Of a DNA stretch of 46,583 nt, positions 19,079 through 27,344 are shown in pieces; position 1 is the stretch's first letter, and each line of letters starts with the position of its first letter. The position numbers and the translations under genes were made by a program. The notes beneath the pieces were generated by a model. It ran no database searches. It saw nothing but the letters and a program-made list of their open reading frames with translations, and was not told the DNA's origin. Source of the DNA: an uncultured Blautia sp. (lineage in GTDB: Bacteria; Bacillota; Clostridia; Lachnospirales; Lachnospiraceae); contig NZ_CAKRXI010000026.1 in NCBI RefSeq assembly GCF_934424005.1, positions 1 to 46,583 on the forward strand, read 5' to 3'.

Positions 19079-20104
19079 ATGAAAGGTTTAGTGGTAACAG
19101 AAGATAACAAACTGTATCTGGAAGAAAATCTTCCGATCCCGGAGATCGGAGATTATGAAGCACTGGTAAAAAATGAATGCTGTATGATCTGCAATGGAAC
19201 GGATTTGGGAGTTATTGGAGGCAAGGTCAGAGAAGTAACGAGATATCCAGCAGTGTTAGGACACGAAGATGCAGGAAGAGTTGTTAAAATTGGAAAGAAA
19301 GTCACTTCTTTTAAAGTGGGAGACCTTGTAGTCAGGGCAGGACAGCCGGACAATGATAAATTTTCCAGTGCCTGGGGCGGATTTGCTGAATACGGAATTG
19401 TAAAAGACTATAAAGCTGCTATGGAAGACCAGGCCGATGTAAAAGACATTAATCTTGGAATTACACAGCAGGTATGCCCGGAAGGAATGCAGGCAGAAGC
19501 TGCTTCTATGTTGATAACTTTAAAGGAAACATACAGTGCATTAAAAAGAATTGGCGTTGAAGATAAAAAGAAGATGGTCATACTCGGAGACGGACCGGTT
19601 GCGCTTGCTTTTTTAAGCTGTGCAAAACTGATGGGAATTCAGGAGATTTATGTCCTAGGAAATCACAGAGACAAGTTGGAAACAGCAGAAAAAATGGGAG
19701 TAACAGGTATATTTCTTAACAAAGACGAAGAAGAAAAGAAAAAAGCTTCTGATCTGTTTAACAGAAAGACCGATATCTGTATAGATACGATTGGATCAAA
19801 TCAGACGATCACGCAGTGTCTGGACTATATTAAAGAGACAGGGACAATTGCTGTATATGGCTTAAAAAGCGGAGAAAATCTGGATGTACCATTACCGGAA
19901 CTCAGAAATTTCAATATTCAGTATGTACAGTGGCCGGTTCCTGAGGTAGAAGCTGAAGTACATAAGCCAGTTTGTGATGCGATCATGGACGGGAAAATAG
20001 ACATCGATTTATTTGTGACACACAGATTTTCAATAGATGATTACGAAAAAGGATTTCAGGCAGTGAAAGACAGAACTGCATTGAAGGTAGTTTTAAATTT
20101 TTAA
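19079..20104 (+). CDS. Zinc-type medium-chain alcohol/polyol dehydrogenase
   Basis: MDR-family NAD(P)-dependent dehydrogenase (341 aa). The GroES-like half has catalytic zinc ligands Cys38 (MICNGTDLG) and H62-E63 (VLGHEDAGRV). The Rossmann half begins VILGDGPVALAFLSCAKLMG, a GxGxxA-like variant. The four-cysteine structural zinc loop is absent, as in several polyol and sugar-acid dehydrogenases. It sits between the transporter and the glycyl radical enzyme, so it probably oxidises the imported or released polyol, or reduces the carbonyl formed by the radical enzyme. Substrate and direction are inference. AAAGGAG precedes the ATG. Confidence 0.85.
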   Translation: MKGLVVTEDNKLYLEENLPIPEIGDYEALVKNECCMICNGTDLGVIGGKVREVTRYPAVLGHEDAGRVVKIGKKVTSFKVGDLVVRAGQPDNDKFSSAWGGFAEYGIVKDYKAAMEDQADVKDINLGITQQVCPEGMQAEAASMLITLKETYSALKRIGVEDKKKMVILGDGPVALAFLSCAKLMGIQEIYVLGNHRDKLETAEKMGVTGIFLNKDEEEKKKASDLFNRKTDICIDTIGSNQTITQCLDYIKETGTIAVYGLKSGENLDVPLPELRNFNIQYVQWPVPEVEAEVHKPVCDAIMDGKIDIDLFVTHRFSIDDYEKGFQAVKDRTALKVVLNF

Positions 20105-20123
20105 GGCAGCTCAGGAGGAAGGC

Positions 20124-22361
20124 ATGATGGCAGGTTATCGATTTAATAAAGAAGAATATTTTAAAGAGACCAAAGCTGTATATTCTAATTATCCAACAGA
20201 TGTTTCCAGAATGGAAAAAGAACTGGATCGCCTTCAGAAAGAAAATCCAAAGGCAAGTTCTTTTCAGAAAAAAACATGGATTTACAGAACAGCAGCCAAG
20301 GATGCTGAGGTGATTCTTTTTCCGTCCAGTCCGTTTTATGCAGAAATTGATACAGGAAGAGAGCAGAACAGTGTTACTGCATCATTTCCACCGCAGCCAG
20401 GCATAGGATGCTGGTTAATGAAACAATATCCGGATTTTGTAGAGGGATATGGAGAATGGAGTGGATACTACGGAAAATATGGCGTCATGAACGGACCACA
20501 GTTCATGGATGCGGCACATCATTATGCAAATTGCGAGACTATATTGAAATATGGCTTATCCGGAATAATCAGACATGCAAGGATGTGTCTGGAAGAGAAA
20601 AATTTTACAGATCATCAGCAGGATTTTTTAAAATGCATGATTGATGTATGCCACAGTCTACAGAGAATCTCTGAGAGATTTGCCGAAAAAGCAGAGGAAA
20701 TGCTGAAAACAGAACGCGATGAGGAACATGTAAAGGCACTTAAAATGATTGCTGTTACAGCACACCGAATTCCATCGGAACCGGCCGAAACATTTTATGA
20801 AGCGATGTGTGCAATCTGGTTTACGCGTGAGATGTGCAACGCGTTGGATGGACTTGGATTTGCTGTGATTGGACATCTGGACAGAATTCTGATCAGTTAT
20901 TATGAAAGAGATCTGAAAAACAATCGAATAACGCCGGATGAGGCACAGGAACTGATTGACTGTTTTGTATCGATGACAGATGCAAGATGGGATCTTGAGG
21001 CAGATCTTCCAGGAGGCACAAATGCAGATATTATCATAGGTGGCTGCGAAAAAAATGGAGATATTGTTTACAATGATGTAAGCAGGATGATCATAAACAG
21101 TTATAAAAAATATCATTTTGCGAATCCGAAACTGCAGGTGAGAATATCAGCAAAACATCCGGACGAATTTTTGTTGCAGGTAGGCGAGCTGGCAGGAATG
21201 GGGCTGAATGTGCTGTCCGTCTTTAATGATGATGTTATAATTCCTGCAAATCAGAAACAGGGAAAGCGTTTGGAAGATTGCCGGCTTTATGTTGCTGGCG
21301 GCTGTCAGGAAATCTGCCTTTCTAATGAAGTCAACAGCAGAGCATATACCTATCTAAATCTTGTGCAGATGTTAAATGGATCTTTATATCCAGAGTACTG
21401 GAATGACATATTCAAAAGAGATGGGTTTGAGTTTCTACCAGCTGCGGACGCGTGCGATTTTGAGGAATTCTATCATATTGTAATTGAAAATTACAGAAAT
21501 GAACTAAATTTCTTTGTGAAGAAATATAACGAATATGGATCATGGTGGAAAATAATAAATCCGTCACTATTCTTTTCTGCAACGATGCCATCGTGCACTG
21601 AAGTGGCAAAGGATGTTTCAGAAGGTGGTGCTGTTTATAATACAGATAATTTTGCAGCAGCGGGTGTGGGCACAGTGATTGATTCTTTATATGCGATAAA
21701 AAAGGCTGTATATGAAGAGAAGATCACAACATTTGACCATTTACTGAAAGCGATGAAAGAAGATTTTAGAGATGACGAGATCCTTCGTCAGTATTTACTT
21801 CATAAAGTTCCAAAATTCTGTAAGGACAAAGACGCTACAGAATTTGGAAAGAAGGTTATGGATGATCTGTCAGAATGCCTTGGAGGAGAGGCAAATTACA
21901 GAGGTGGAAAATTTGAACCGTCATTATTTGCTTTTTATTCATATAACTGGTTTAAAAATGTAACGATTGCAACTGCCGATGGACGAAAAAGTGAAAGTGC
22001 TCTTTCACGAGGAGTTAATCCAAGCGAAAGTACAGAAAACATCAATATTGCAACATTACTTGACGCAATAAAAACAATGGATTATACGAAATATCCGGGT
22101 GGTGCAGTTATTTATATGGATATTCCACTGATGTACAAAACTCCACAGCCGGCACTGTTTGCAAGTGTAATGAGAGCTTTCTGCGAAAATGGCGGAAGCA
22201 TTATGGATTTTAATGTTATCAGCAGGAATGCACTTTTGGAAGCACAGAAAAATCCGGAAACACATAAAAATATTGTAGTAAGAGTATGTGGATACAGTGC
22301 ATATTTCCATACATTAACTACGGAAATGCAGAATGAGGTAATTCAGCGTACACAGAGGTGA
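20124..22361 (+). CDS. Glycyl radical enzyme of unknown substrate (PFL/dehydratase family)
   Basis: An oxygen-sensitive glycyl radical enzyme of 745 aa (two adjacent in-frame ATGs at 20124 and 20127; AGGAGG upstream suits either). The C-terminal radical motif is RVCGYSAYF with Gly723, 22 residues from the end. The thiyl cysteine is Cys394 in AGGCQEICLS; the Glu two residues later is shared with eliminating enzymes such as glycerol, propanediol and hydroxyproline dehydratases and choline lyase, whereas true pyruvate formate-lyase has Cys-Cys. This points to radical C-O or C-X bond cleavage. The length is shorter than most dehydratases (about 780-850). The neighbours (sugar-type transporter, dehydrogenase, glycosidase-like protein, dedicated activase; no microcompartment shell genes or kinase) suggest it acts on a sugar-derived polyol. 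The exact reaction cannot be assigned. Confidence 0.9.
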   Translation: MMAGYRFNKEEYFKETKAVYSNYPTDVSRMEKELDRLQKENPKASSFQKKTWIYRTAAKDAEVILFPSSPFYAEIDTGREQNSVTASFPPQPGIGCWLMKQYPDFVEGYGEWSGYYGKYGVMNGPQFMDAAHHYANCETILKYGLSGIIRHARMCLEEKNFTDHQQDFLKCMIDVCHSLQRISERFAEKAEEMLKTERDEEHVKALKMIAVTAHRIPSEPAETFYEAMCAIWFTREMCNALDGLGFAVIGHLDRILISYYERDLKNNRITPDEAQELIDCFVSMTDARWDLEADLPGGTNADIIIGGCEKNGDIVYNDVSRMIINSYKKYHFANPKLQVRISAKHPDEFLLQVGELAGMGLNVLSVFNDDVIIPANQKQGKRLEDCRLYVAGGCQEICLSNEVNSRAYTYLNLVQMLNGSLYPEYWNDIFKRDGFEFLPAADACDFEEFYHIVIENYRNELNFFVKKYNEYGSWWKIINPSLFFSATMPSCTEVAKDVSEGGAVYNTDNFAAAGVGTVIDSLYAIKKAVYEEKITTFDHLLKAMKEDFRDDEILRQYLLHKVPKFCKDKDATEFGKKVMDDLSECLGGEANYRGGKFEPSLFAFYSYNWFKNVTIATADGRKSESALSRGVNPSESTENINIATLLDAIKTMDYTKYPGGAVIYMDIPLMYKTPQPALFASVMRAFCENGGSIMDFNVISRNALLEAQKNPETHKNIVVRVCGYSAYFHTLTTEMQNEVIQRTQR

Positions 22362-22369
22362 GAGGCAAA

Positions 22370-23266
22370 ATGAAGCAAAAATTACTGGTAAGCCAGATAC
22401 AGAACTTTTCTCTGCATGACGGACCGGGAATCCGGACAACTGTATTTTTACAGGGATGTAATTTGCGGTGCAAATGGTGTCATAACCCGGAGACATGGAA
22501 AAAGAAAAGTATACTGAGTTATACGGAAAATAAATGTATTGGCTGTGGTCAGTGTATTGAGGTCTGTCCTTCAGGAGCACAACAGATACAAAACGGGCAG
22601 CACATTTATGAAAGAACTCTTTGTACGGTATGCGGAAAGTGTGTGGAGATTTGCTGTACAGAAGCATTGGAAATAGTAGGAAACGATTATTCTGTTGAAG
22701 AATTATCAGAACTTTTACTCAGAGACAGAAGACTCTATGAAATTTCAGAAGGCGGTGTCACTTTTTCAGGTGGAGAACCAATGATGCAGGCAGAGATTCT
22801 ATATGATTTGTGTAGCAGACTTCAGGAAGAGCATATTTCAGTTGCTTTTGAAACAGCACTTGCTTTTCCATGGAAAGTGATACACAGAATGACAGAATGT
22901 GTAGATCTGTTTCTTGTAGATTTTAAGATATTTGACAATGAAAAACATAAAGAATATACAGGAACAGAAAATACTCTGATCAAAGAGAATCTGAAAAAAC
23001 TGGCGAATTACAGACCGATCATGATCAGGCTTCCAATCATAAAAGGAATCAACGATGAGATAGAAAATGCTGTTGTAACAGCGGATTTCCTTGCAGTCCT
23101 TGGAAAAAACATCAAAAGTGTGGAACTTTTGCCATATCATGATTTTGGAGTTGAAAAAGCAAAACATGTCGGAGTGAATCAGCAGATGTTTGAAGCACCT
23201 GATGAAAAACAGTTGGAGCAGCTGAAAGAAGTTTACAGAAGCAGGAAGATTAACGTAGTGGAATAA
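22370..23266 (+). CDS. Glycyl radical enzyme activating enzyme (radical SAM)
   Basis: Installs the glycyl radical on the partner encoded just upstream, using S-adenosylmethionine and a 4Fe-4S cluster. It is 298 aa from ATG 22370 (GAGAGG 5 nt upstream; a GTG at 22358 overlaps the previous stop codon). The radical SAM motif is C30-NLR-C34-KW-C37. An inserted ferredoxin-like module follows with two further cysteine sets (CIGCGQCIEVCP and CTVCGKCVEICC), as in activases of dehydratase-type enzymes but not in PflA of pyruvate formate-lyase. Later it has VTFSGGEPMMQ and LFLVDFKIFD, typical of the family. The gene starts 8 nt after the enzyme gene stops, which supports a dedicated pair. Confidence 0.95.
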   Translation: MKQKLLVSQIQNFSLHDGPGIRTTVFLQGCNLRCKWCHNPETWKKKSILSYTENKCIGCGQCIEVCPSGAQQIQNGQHIYERTLCTVCGKCVEICCTEALEIVGNDYSVEELSELLLRDRRLYEISEGGVTFSGGEPMMQAEILYDLCSRLQEEHISVAFETALAFPWKVIHRMTECVDLFLVDFKIFDNEKHKEYTGTENTLIKENLKKLANYRPIMIRLPIIKGINDEIENAVVTADFLAVLGKNIKSVELLPYHDFGVEKAKHVGVNQQMFEAPDEKQLEQLKEVYRSRKINVVE

Positions 23267-23300
23267 AGAAGATTGCTAACAGAAAGGAACAGAGACAGAA

Positions 23301-26066
23301 ATGAAAAAGCATTTTCTGAAAAGGCACGGAGAAAACTGGTTGCGCATTCCTTATGAAGAGAATGCAGATCCATGTATCATAACTATTTCAGACAGTACTG
23401 GAAAAAAAGAAATTGTCCGGATGAAAGTATCTGAGACAAGAGTGGATTGTTGGATGTCATATCCGCTGAAAGAGTTTTCCGGGGACGATATTCAGGCAGA
23501 AGGCCCGGCGAACAGATGGATCAATGCAATAGAACTTTCTGATAATCCGGAAAAACAGAGAAGAAGAGAATTGTCTAAGTCTGTCATTCATTATATGCCG
23601 CCAACCGGATGTATCCAGGAACTGAAAGGTGTAAAAAAAGCAGGAGAAAGGTGGATTCTGGACTGTGTGATTGATCCGTGTTCGATGACAGGAAATGAAG
23701 AAAATCAAACAGCTATGTGTCTTGTAAGCAAGGATCTCCTGCACTGGAAATGTGAGGAAAGTGAGCTTCCGGGGATCGAAAGTATCTGTCGGAAAGCGGA
23801 TAAATGGATTGGTGATATTGAACAACAAATAGAGTTTGAAGAAGATGGAAAAATATGGATTTTAGGTCAGACTGCGAAAAAAACATGTGAAGGTGTTGCC
23901 GCATCCAATGCAATCAGTATTCCATCCGTTTTTTCAGGAGAACAGTTAAAGCCGGCTGCACAGGTGGATAATCTGCGTGTGTGGGTCAGACAGTGGCATA
24001 ATGAGCATATTGATAAGAAGTTTGAATTTCTTATGAGATTTCGTCAGGGACCGGATGTATGGCCGGAAGTCCGACTCCTGGCACCTGAAAATATTGTATC
24101 CGATATTCAGACAAAAGCCTGTGAAGTAGAACTGGAAATGTTTGTCGGACAGGAAACGGAAATTGAGTTTGAGTTGTGTGGAGTAAAATGGATCTGGAAG
24201 GCATTGGATCAGACGCTGAACTGCCGGGGATATAAAATGAAAGTTCCAACAGAAAAGGGAAGGTTGTACCTGCATTTTTACAGAGATATGGCAATTCAGG
24301 AATTATACGCAGACAGGAAGAATGCAATGCTCATAGTTCAGGACGATGGTCCTAAAAAAGAGGATTATAAGATTCGAAGTGAGCAGGTGGAAAACATCAA
24401 CAATCCATCCTTTTATCTTCAATATAATGCAGAACCGTATTTTGAAATCCATACAAATGGAAAAACAGCCTCTGTCATTTGTTTGAATATATGGGGACTG
24501 AGATCTACGCGATACGAAGAAGAAAACAGATTGTTGATTAAACAGGAAGAAAAAGGACAACCGTTGTTTAAATCTGAATCCTATACAGTATATGAGAATT
24601 GTGTAGAAGATCGTATTTATGGAGAACCGGCAGCATGGGCAGTGAGGGATGGAAAGACCGTGTTATCACCGGTGAGGGCTGTAGAAGAATTTTGCTGGAG
24701 AGATACTCCGTGGGGAGACATGACAAGAATCCAGAACAGAACCGAGCGTTGGGATGCACCGGAGGAGTCTGTTTATCCGAGTTTGCGCACAAAGCATAAT
24801 GTTATAAATGCCGCATTTTCTCTTGCAACAGATATTATGTGTCAGAACAGGAATAAAAAATATGCCCTGCCAGGACAGGAAGGTCTGATGAATGCAGCTG
24901 TTTTTCAAAGAGAAGGAGAAGGTTTCGGAAGCTGGGTAAGAGATACCTGTCATGCAGCATTTCGATGTCAGAATCTACTTGCACCGGACGAAGCCAGAGA
25001 ATCTTTGTCCTATATTTCTGAACATGGATTTAATAATGGCGTTGATTGTGCAGCAATGCCGGCGATTGCTGCATGGGATCATTATATAACAACAGGAGAT
25101 ATTCAGCTTTTGTATGAAATGTTGCCAGGAATTATAAAATATGCAGAAGAGGCAGATGCGCGCTATGATGAAGAAATGCAGCTGATTCATGCGACAATGT
25201 GTCTTGCACAGGATGCCTTTGAAGAGCCGGAAAATGGAGGATATTGTCTTGGAACAGAAATTACATTTGCTTTGATGTATCAGGATGTTGCCAGGATATG
25301 TAAGGTTACAGGATGTTATCTGGAGAGAATTAAGTTCTGGGAAAATCGTGCAGAAGAAATGTTTACATCCATAACGGAAAAATACTGGAATGAAGAAAAA
25401 GAATGCTTTACAAGTGGACCGATAGGAAGCGAAGCATATAAAAATGGCTGGTGGGAAACGACTGGTGCAGAAATGGTTTTGTGGCCACGGTTTGGCATTG
25501 CAACTGAAAGACAGAGAAATTTGTTTTTGAAGACGATCGAAAGTAATCCGGAGGCATTTTCTGAGTTTGGAATTAACTGGTATCCTTTCCGTAAAGAAAA
25601 AAATCATTTCTGGAGAGCTTGCTGGGTATCATGGACGCTTGGATTATCGGAAGCGGCTGGTGAAAGTGGAAATAAAGAATTTCTGAAAAAGCTTATTTAT
25701 GCACAGGTAAGGAATGTGCTTCTGAATAAATCGTTTCATGAGGTGATGGATGTCGATACAGGAAGGGCCTGGAGATGGCCACACCTGCCATGGCATGCAG
25801 CCGGTTTTATTGGATTTATTGTTAATGGAATTTTGGGAATACGTTACAGCGAACAAGGAATTCAGGTGCATCCATGTATTCTGGATGAATTTGAGGGAGC
25901 AATACTTGATTCTGTTCCGTATCAGAATGCAAAATTTGTATTTGAGATACATGGGCATGGTAACAGCTATACGGTAAAATTGGATGGAAAACCTGTGGAA
26001 GGTTTCTTTGGGAAGGAAATGACAGGAGAGCATAAGGTGGATATATATGCTCATGAAACAGAATAA
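23301..26066 (+). CDS. Glycosidase-like protein: degenerate GH32-like module fused to a six-hairpin domain
   Basis: A 921-residue cytosolic protein without signal peptide. Residues about 90-150 look like the start of a GH32 beta-propeller: IHYMPPTGCIQELKG matches the position of the usual HFTPP-WMNDPNG block, with the catalytic Asp replaced by Glu, and AMCLVSKDLLHW matches the SKDL-HW strand. About 330-350 (LYLHFYRDMAIQELYADRKN) resembles the GH32 C-terminal sandwich. From about 520 to 880 there is an all-helical six-hairpin glycosidase-like domain (GSWVRDTCHAAF, NGVDCAAMPAIAAWDHYITT, WRWPHLPWHAAGFIGF, GIQVHPCI) similar in style to GH63/GH78/GDE clans. The N-terminal module may bind sugar rather than cleave it. 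It probably hydrolyses the imported glycoside before the dehydrogenase and radical enzyme act. Family and substrate are unassigned. Confidence 0.65.
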   Translation: MKKHFLKRHGENWLRIPYEENADPCIITISDSTGKKEIVRMKVSETRVDCWMSYPLKEFSGDDIQAEGPANRWINAIELSDNPEKQRRRELSKSVIHYMPPTGCIQELKGVKKAGERWILDCVIDPCSMTGNEENQTAMCLVSKDLLHWKCEESELPGIESICRKADKWIGDIEQQIEFEEDGKIWILGQTAKKTCEGVAASNAISIPSVFSGEQLKPAAQVDNLRVWVRQWHNEHIDKKFEFLMRFRQGPDVWPEVRLLAPENIVSDIQTKACEVELEMFVGQETEIEFELCGVKWIWKALDQTLNCRGYKMKVPTEKGRLYLHFYRDMAIQELYADRKNAMLIVQDDGPKKEDYKIRSEQVENINNPSFYLQYNAEPYFEIHTNGKTASVICLNIWGLRSTRYEEENRLLIKQEEKGQPLFKSESYTVYENCVEDRIYGEPAAWAVRDGKTVLSPVRAVEEFCWRDTPWGDMTRIQNRTERWDAPEESVYPSLRTKHNVINAAFSLATDIMCQNRNKKYALPGQEGLMNAAVFQREGEGFGSWVRDTCHAAFRCQNLLAPDEARESLSYISEHGFNNGVDCAAMPAIAAWDHYITTGDIQLLYEMLPGIIKYAEEADARYDEEMQLIHATMCLAQDAFEEPENGGYCLGTEITFALMYQDVARICKVTGCYLERIKFWENRAEEMFTSITEKYWNEEKECFTSGPIGSEAYKNGWWETTGAEMVLWPRFGIATERQRNLFLKTIESNPEAFSEFGINWYPFRKEKNHFWRACWVSWTLGLSEAAGESGNKEFLKKLIYAQVRNVLLNKSFHEVMDVDTGRAWRWPHLPWHAAGFIGFIVNGILGIRYSEQGIQVHPCILDEFEGAILDSVPYQNAKFVFEIHGHGNSYTVKLDGKPVEGFFGKEMTGEHKVDIYAHETE

Positions 26067-26081
26067 GATCAATATAGCAAG

Positions 26082-26104
26082 AAGCTCCTAAAAGGGAGCT
26101 TTTT
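26082..26104 (+). terminator. Intrinsic terminator after the glycosidase-like gene
   Basis: AAGCTCC pairs with GGAGCTT across a 6-nt loop and is followed by a short T-run. It separates the catabolic operon from lacI, which has its own promoter 23 nt further on. Confidence 0.75.
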
Positions 26105-26126
26105 GTATGCAAAAAGGGAGTTTGGC

Positions 26127-26156
26127 TTGCGAAATATGCAAGTAAATAGTTATAAT
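26127..26156 (+). promoter_or_regulatory. Promoter of the lacI-family gene
   Basis: TTGCGA (26127-26132) and a perfect TATAAT (26151-26156) are 18 nt apart, 40 nt before the start codon. The putative operator lies at 26167-26180, just after the expected transcription start. Confidence 0.65.
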
Positions 26157-26166
26157 ATAAAAAGAT

Positions 26167-26180
26167 AAGTTAACCTGTAA
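26167..26180. promoter_or_regulatory. Putative LacI-family operator (autoregulation)
   Basis: AAGTTAACCTGTAA; its reverse complement carries the GGTTAAC core seen at 15902-15915 with partly shared flanks. The position right after the -10 box fits repression of the regulator's own gene. Confidence 0.5.
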
Positions 26181-26196
26181 GAATGCGGAGGACTAA

Positions 26197-27174
26197 ATGG
26201 CAAATATCAAAGATGTGGCTAAACTGGCTGGAGTTTCGGTAACGACGGTTTCGAGAGTATTAAATAATAAAGGGTATATATCACAGGATACATATGAAAG
26301 TGTATACAGAGCAATTGAACAGTTGGACTATGTTCCGAATCAGATTGCAAGAAATCTTTTCAAACAGAAATCTTATTATATCAGTCTGATCGTGCCAGAC
26401 AGCTCTCATCCTTTCTGGGCGGAAATAACGAAATATATCGAAAGAAAGCTTTATAAACATAATTATAAACTGTTTCTTTGTAACACAGGAGATACGGAAG
26501 ATAAAGAAAGAGACTATATAAAAATGATGAGAGAGAATATGGTCGACGGCATTATTCTTGGAACACACATGCTGGCTGAGACTGAATATCAGAATTTGGA
26601 TCTTCCCATCGTAGCTTTGGACTATCGGGTGGCGGAAGATATTCCGACCATTTATTCCGACCATAATAAAGGTGGTTTGTTAGCGGCAGAAGAAATTATA
26701 AAGAATGACTGCAAATGTGTTTTAAATGTAACAGCCGTTGTGACAGATAAATCTCCATCTATTAACCGTCATAGAGTTTTTTCAGAAACATTGAAGAAAA
26801 AAGGTGTAAAATGCATTGATTATACCTGGGATACGAAACAAAAAACAGAAGATTATTATCAGCAGATGAATGAACTTTTTGATAAATATCCAGAAATGGA
26901 TGCAATGTTTTCAGAAGATCTGATTATTATGAATGCGTTAAAATGTGCAGGTGAGAGGGGAATGCATATTCCTGACGAATTTAAAGCGGTGGGATATGAT
27001 GGAACTTTGATTGCAAAGATGAGTTATCCATCAATGACTTATGTTTCACAGCCAATAAAGGAACTTGCAGATACATTGGTAGATGTACTGTTAAAGAAAA
27101 TAAACGGTGCGAAATTATATGAAGATATTATTTTAGAGGATGTCTGTCTAGTAAAAGGGCAAACTACAGAATAA
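26197..27174 (+). CDS. LacI-family transcriptional regulator of the glycyl radical locus
   Basis: A 325-residue repressor with the canonical N-terminal HTH and hinge (MANIKDVAKLAGVSVTTVSR, then DYVPNQIARNLF) and a periplasmic-binding-type sensor domain (ISLIVPDSSHPFWAEI; VDGIILGTHML; MDAMFSEDLIIMNAL; KAVGYDGTLIAKMSYPSMTYV). It is likely to bind a sugar or derivative from the locus just upstream and to repress both that operon and itself, because a matching motif follows both promoters. It has its own promoter, the start is preceded by GCGGAGGACTAA, and it ends at a strong terminator. Ligand unknown. Confidence 0.92.
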   Translation: MANIKDVAKLAGVSVTTVSRVLNNKGYISQDTYESVYRAIEQLDYVPNQIARNLFKQKSYYISLIVPDSSHPFWAEITKYIERKLYKHNYKLFLCNTGDTEDKERDYIKMMRENMVDGIILGTHMLAETEYQNLDLPIVALDYRVAEDIPTIYSDHNKGGLLAAEEIIKNDCKCVLNVTAVVTDKSPSINRHRVFSETLKKKGVKCIDYTWDTKQKTEDYYQQMNELFDKYPEMDAMFSEDLIIMNALKCAGERGMHIPDEFKAVGYDGTLIAKMSYPSMTYVSQPIKELADTLVDVLLKKINGAKLYEDIILEDVCLVKGQTTE

Positions 27175-27190
27175 AAAGAATTACAGAGAA

Positions 27191-27229
27191 AGCTCCTATG
27201 GTGTCGAAAGGCATTGTAGGGGCTTTTTT
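27191..27229 (+). terminator. Intrinsic terminator of lacI-family gene
   Basis: AGCTCCTATGGTGTC pairs with GGCATTGTAGGGGCT around a GAAA loop, followed by six T. The stem shows compensating base changes relative to its homologue at 15732-15769. Confidence 0.88.
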
Positions 27230-27256
27230 ATATGAAAAATCTACAAAACAAAGCAC

Positions 27257-27326
27257 AAAAAAGGAAGAACGGAGTCGAGCAATGCCTTAACTAAATGACA
27301 TTGCGGAGTCGAGTTCTTCCTTTTTT
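27257..27326. terminator. Bidirectional terminator with unusual repeated internal loop
   Basis: A-run, GGAAGAAC (27263-27270), GGAGTCGA, GCAATG (27279-27284), 14-nt loop, CATTGC (27299-27304), GGAGTCGA, GTTCTTCC (27313-27320), T-run. The two outer and inner stems are perfect; between them both strands carry the same eight bases GGAGTCGA. It lies between convergent lacI (+) and metY (-). Confidence 0.75.
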
Positions 27327-27344
27327 GAGATATACTTAATTCGA

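Noticed and set aside
20124..22361. Pyruvate formate-lyase itself
   Set aside because: The active site has Cys-Gln-Glu instead of adjacent cysteines, the activase has extra ferredoxin-type cysteine sets, and the genes sit in a transporter operon.
24975..25607. 210-codon antisense frame within the glycosidase-like gene
   Set aside because: It lies opposite a well-supported gene, with composition biased to Cys, Phe and Ile as expected of an antisense shadow, and has no ribosome binding site.
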